A stretch of 64,000 bases of DNA from Bradyrhizobium sp. RD5-C2 (lineage in GTDB: Bacteria; Pseudomonadota; Alphaproteobacteria; Rhizobiales; Xanthobacteraceae). Both the position numbers and the translations under genes were made by a program. Shown here in pieces: positions 61,674 through 64,000 of this stretch. The DNA lies in contig NZ_BOVL01000056.1 in assembly GCF_019972155.1 (NCBI RefSeq), positions 217,945 to 281,944 of the forward strand, given 5' to 3'. Positions within the stretch are counted from its first letter, which is position 1. The number at the start of each line of letters is the position of its first letter. The notes beneath the pieces were generated by a model. It was not told the DNA's origin, made no database searches, and saw nothing but the letters and a program-made list of their open reading frames with translations.

Positions 61674-62390
61674 ATGCACACTGGTGACATCGACTACGCC
61701 GCCGGCGACGCCAATTTGCGCGGCTATCTTGCGTTCAAGGACCGCGGCGTAAAGCGTCCCGGCGTGCTGGTGTTCCACGAAGGACTCGGGCTCGGCGATT
61801 TCGCGATGGAGCGGGCACGCAGGCTTGCCGAGCGTGGCTATGTGGCGCTTGCCGCCGACATGTTCGGCGAGCGGCGGCAGGCCGCCGATCTGCAGCAGGC
61901 GATGGCGCTGATCGGTCATTTGCGCACCAATCCTGCCACGCTCCGCGCACGGGCGCGCGCCGCGCTCGCGACGCTCACGGCCTTGCCCGAGGTCGATGCT
62001 ACCCGTTGCGCAGCGATCGGCTTCTGCTTCGGCGGCACGGTCGTGCTCGAGCTCGCGCGCGACGGCGCCGACCTCAAGGCCGTCGTCAGCTTCCATGGCG
62101 TGCTCTCGACCACGCAGCCTGCGGCAGCGGGTGCTGTGAGGGCGAGCGTGCTGGTCTTGACCGGGGCCGACGATCCGCTGGCGCCTTCCGACCAGGTCGC
62201 GGCGTTCGAGAACGAGATGCGCGCCGGCAAGGTTGCCGACTGGCAGGTGATCAGCTACGGCAACACGCTGCACGGCTTTACCAACCCGACCGCCGACGGC
62301 TCGATCATGAAGTCGGCGCTCTACGACGCGCGGGCCGACCGCCGCTCCTGGGTGGCGATGCAAGGCCTGTTCGACGAGGTGCTGGTTTGA
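61674..62390 (+). CDS. Dienelactone hydrolase family protein
   Basis: 238 aa. Alpha/beta hydrolase with the Cys nucleophile: GFCFGGTV; Glu in VLVFHEGLG, Asp in LTGADDPLAP and His in LHGFTNP. Normal length for carboxymethylenebutenolidase-like enzymes; the substrate is unknown here. Followed by the NiCoT gene after 70 bp. Confidence 0.9.
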   Translation: MHTGDIDYAAGDANLRGYLAFKDRGVKRPGVLVFHEGLGLGDFAMERARRLAERGYVALAADMFGERRQAADLQQAMALIGHLRTNPATLRARARAALATLTALPEVDATRCAAIGFCFGGTVVLELARDGADLKAVVSFHGVLSTTQPAAAGAVRASVLVLTGADDPLAPSDQVAAFENEMRAGKVADWQVISYGNTLHGFTNPTADGSIMKSALYDARADRRSWVAMQGLFDEVLV

Positions 62391-62460
62391 CGAGTTGCCG
62401 GCCTGACAAGATCGGCGATGTGGTGTTTGATCTGCCGTCACGCGCCGGCGCGGGGGATTG

Positions 62461-63156
62461 ATGTTCGGAATCTTGAGTCTTGGTTTTCTGCTCGGCATGC
62501 AGCATGCGCTGGAGCCGGATCACATCGCGGCGGTATCGAGCATCGCGGCGCGCCGTACCCATGTCGGTGACATCGTCAAGCACGGCCTGACCTGGGGCCT
62601 CGGTCACACGCTCACGCTGTTCGTGTTCGCCGGCGCCGCGATCCTGCTCGGGCACGCGATCCCCAAGACGGTGGCGCAGCCGATCGAGACCGCGGTCGGC
62701 GTCATGCTGGTCGGCCTCGGTGCGCATGTGTGGTGGCGGCTGTGGCGCGATCGCGTGCACTTCCACACCCATTCGCATGGCGACGGCAAGACGCATTTCC
62801 ACGCCCACAGCCACGCGGGCGACATCCTGCCGCACGTCCGTGCCGCACACAGCCATGCCCACGGCTTCCGCTGGCGCACGCTGCTGGTCGGCCTCATGCA
62901 CGGCATGGCGGGCTCGGCGGCGCTGTTGGTGCTGACGGTGTCGCAGGCGCCAAACCCGGTGATCGGGCTCGGCTATGTCGCGCTGTTCGGCGTCGGCTCG
63001 ATGATCGGGATGGGCGTGCTGTCCAGCGTGATCGCGGTGCCGCTCGCGGCCTCCGCGCGCTGGCTGACCTGGGCCAATCGCGGCCTGCAAATGGCGGTCG
63101 GCGCGGTCACGATCGCGATCGGCATCCACGCGATCATCGAGAATGCCTTCACCTGA
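62461..63156 (+). CDS. NiCoT-like nickel/cobalt transporter
   Basis: 231 aa from ATG 62461 (a TTG directly before it is the alternative). Helix 1 has HALEPDH, the HX4DH signature of Ni/Co permeases; GLGHTLTLF and LMHGMAGSAALL are the other conserved helices. A His-rich cytoplasmic loop (HFHTHSHGDGKTHFHAHSHA) probably buffers metal. Related to UreH/HupE-type accessory permeases. Confidence 0.88.
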   Translation: MFGILSLGFLLGMQHALEPDHIAAVSSIAARRTHVGDIVKHGLTWGLGHTLTLFVFAGAAILLGHAIPKTVAQPIETAVGVMLVGLGAHVWWRLWRDRVHFHTHSHGDGKTHFHAHSHAGDILPHVRAAHSHAHGFRWRTLLVGLMHGMAGSAALLVLTVSQAPNPVIGLGYVALFGVGSMIGMGVLSSVIAVPLAASARWLTWANRGLQMAVGAVTIAIGIHAIIENAFT

Positions 63157-63319
63157 AGCACAGGCGCGCCGTTAACGATTCCTGATCCCGCACGGCCGCA
63201 TTGACCGGATGCGGATGCTTACGCGTTAGGCTTACCGCCAGTTTGGCCCGCGCCCTTAACCCTTCCGCCAAACCGTTGGATTAGGCTGCGGATGGAACAA
63301 TTTGGGACGCTGGGTGAAC

Positions 63320-63793
63320 ATGCGCGGAAGTCTTGCGCTGGCGATATTGGCTGCGATGACCTCGACGGCGCTGGCTGGCGGCGGCTTCGACATCGTCGTG
63401 CCCAACCGCCCCGGCGTGCCCATCATCATCAATGGCGTCGACGCGTCCTACGCCGTGGTCGAAAGCGCGATGGGCTTGGCCCGTAACGACTCGATGGTGC
63501 CGACCGTCTATGGCGGCCGCCCGATCGCTCCCGAGCCGAATGTCGGCCATTATTATCCGAGCCTCGGCCGCATGCCGGGTTACGGCCGCCTCGAGATCGA
63601 GCCGCCGGCCAACCGCCGCCTGCCGCAGCCGGCCGAGAGCTATCATGAATCGTGGGGGGCGCAATCCGCGCCGCTGCCGGCACAGTCCAACGTGCCGGTC
63701 GATCCGCCGCCGGTGATCTACGCGCCGCAGTTCAACGGTCCGCGGCCGCTGCCCGGTCCGGTCCCGCGGCCACCGCGTCCCCGAGGCCCCTAA
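63320..63793 (+). CDS. Exported Pro-rich protein
   Basis: 157 aa; signal peptide MRGSLALAILAAMTSTALAG, then FDIVVPNRPGVPIIINGVDA and a long Pro-rich tail ending RPPRPRGP. ATG 63302 adds six residues. No known domain; envelope location likely. Confidence 0.65.
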   Translation: MRGSLALAILAAMTSTALAGGGFDIVVPNRPGVPIIINGVDASYAVVESAMGLARNDSMVPTVYGGRPIAPEPNVGHYYPSLGRMPGYGRLEIEPPANRRLPQPAESYHESWGAQSAPLPAQSNVPVDPPPVIYAPQFNGPRPLPGPVPRPPRPRGP

Positions 63794-63884
63794 CCCAACT
63801 GCCCAAGATCAACAGCCCCTCGCGGGGCGCCTTCATAGCCACCAAGAGCTACGCGACCAACAGAGAGACCATCAGGAGAGAGTA

Positions 63885-64000
63885 ATGCGTCAAATGATCA
63901 AAGGACTGATTGCGGCCGTGGCCGTCATGGTGACCGCGCCCGCAATGGCGTGCGGCTTCAACCCTTGCGGCTATTCCGCGCCCGTCGTGAATTACGGCTG
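63885..64000 (+). CDS. Exported protein, 3' end outside the window
   Basis: 38 residues seen. AGGAGAGAGTA precedes the ATG; signal peptide MRQMIKGLIAAVAVMVTAPA then ACGFNPCGYSAP. Cut off by the window edge. Confidence 0.6.
   Translation, partial: MRQMIKGLIAAVAVMVTAPAMACGFNPCGYSAPVVNYG

Noticed and set aside
1..64000. CRISPR array, IS element or rRNA
   Set aside because: No regularly spaced repeats, no transposase motifs and no rRNA sequence were seen on either strand.

Overview
The window reads as chromosome of a GC-rich alphaproteobacterium of the Bradyrhizobium / Nitrobacteraceae type. The grounds are family resemblance of the proteins, a CtrA-type TTAA-N7-TTAAC box, ECF promoters of the GTAACC-N16-CGAA kind, and several interspersed palindromic repeats typical of Rhizobiales. 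The genus is an inference, since no rRNA is present.

Layout. 1-5.8 kb: nitroreductase, thrS, an exported ClpP-like protein, an MFS exporter and a GrlR-like protein. 6.0-12.6 kb: the most unusual block, three same-strand genes for an exported FGE/sulfatase-modifying-factor fold, a protein with a TIR domain and two TIR-like modules, and a 1313-aa STAND NTPase - transmembrane helix - WD40 protein. 12.7-18.7 kb: polysaccharide deacetylase, a secreted unknown, YidD, a second exported ClpP-like protein, a NifU/IscU-like scaffold, folE and hisI. 18.8-24.1 kb: a compact respiratory operon (two soluble c-type cytochromes, a 59-aa membrane peptide, ba3-type oxidase subunits II and I, a membrane-anchored dihaem cytochrome). 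24.2-28.6 kb: lytic transglycosylase behind a CtrA box, a DUF2336 protein, an Hpt protein, a receiver protein and NAD kinase. 28.8-32.4 kb: S10 and M20 peptidases and a GDCCVxC protein. 32.6-34.2 kb: an EcfF-like sigma factor, its NrsF/OsrA-like membrane anti-sigma and a target gene, with two matching promoters. 34.4-45.4 kb: a copper/heavy-metal island (Met/Cys-rich and His-rich small proteins, YtkA-like protein, CusB/CusA/CusC-type tripartite efflux, Tat-exported multicopper oxidase, cupredoxin, CusF-like protein, CDF-like transporter) with a CsoR/RcnR-type operator inside it. 45.5-55.3 kb: secreted and small proteins, an Omp25/31-like porin, an alpha/beta hydrolase and a cyclase-like/SRPBCC fusion. 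55.5-60.9 kb: a decayed integrative element in the 3' end of tRNA-Thr(TGT), bounded by 47-bp direct repeats, with a frameshifted integrase and several small ORFs. 60.9-64 kb: tRNA-Thr, dienelactone hydrolase, a NiCoT-type transporter and secreted unknowns.

How the parts work together. The copper island is a coherent export and detoxification set: RND efflux from periplasm to outside, periplasmic Cu carriers, and an oxidase for Cu(I). The sigma/anti-sigma pair beside it senses redox or metal stress through two conserved cysteines. The ba3 oxidase operon supplies both electron donors and terminal oxidase. The FGE / TIR / STAND-WD40 cassette has the composition of a nucleotide-dependent conflict (immunity) system. 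Its single membrane helix would put the propeller and the exported FGE-like partner outside the inner membrane and the NTPase and TIR effector inside. That topology is inferred, and it is the best candidate here for something not yet described.
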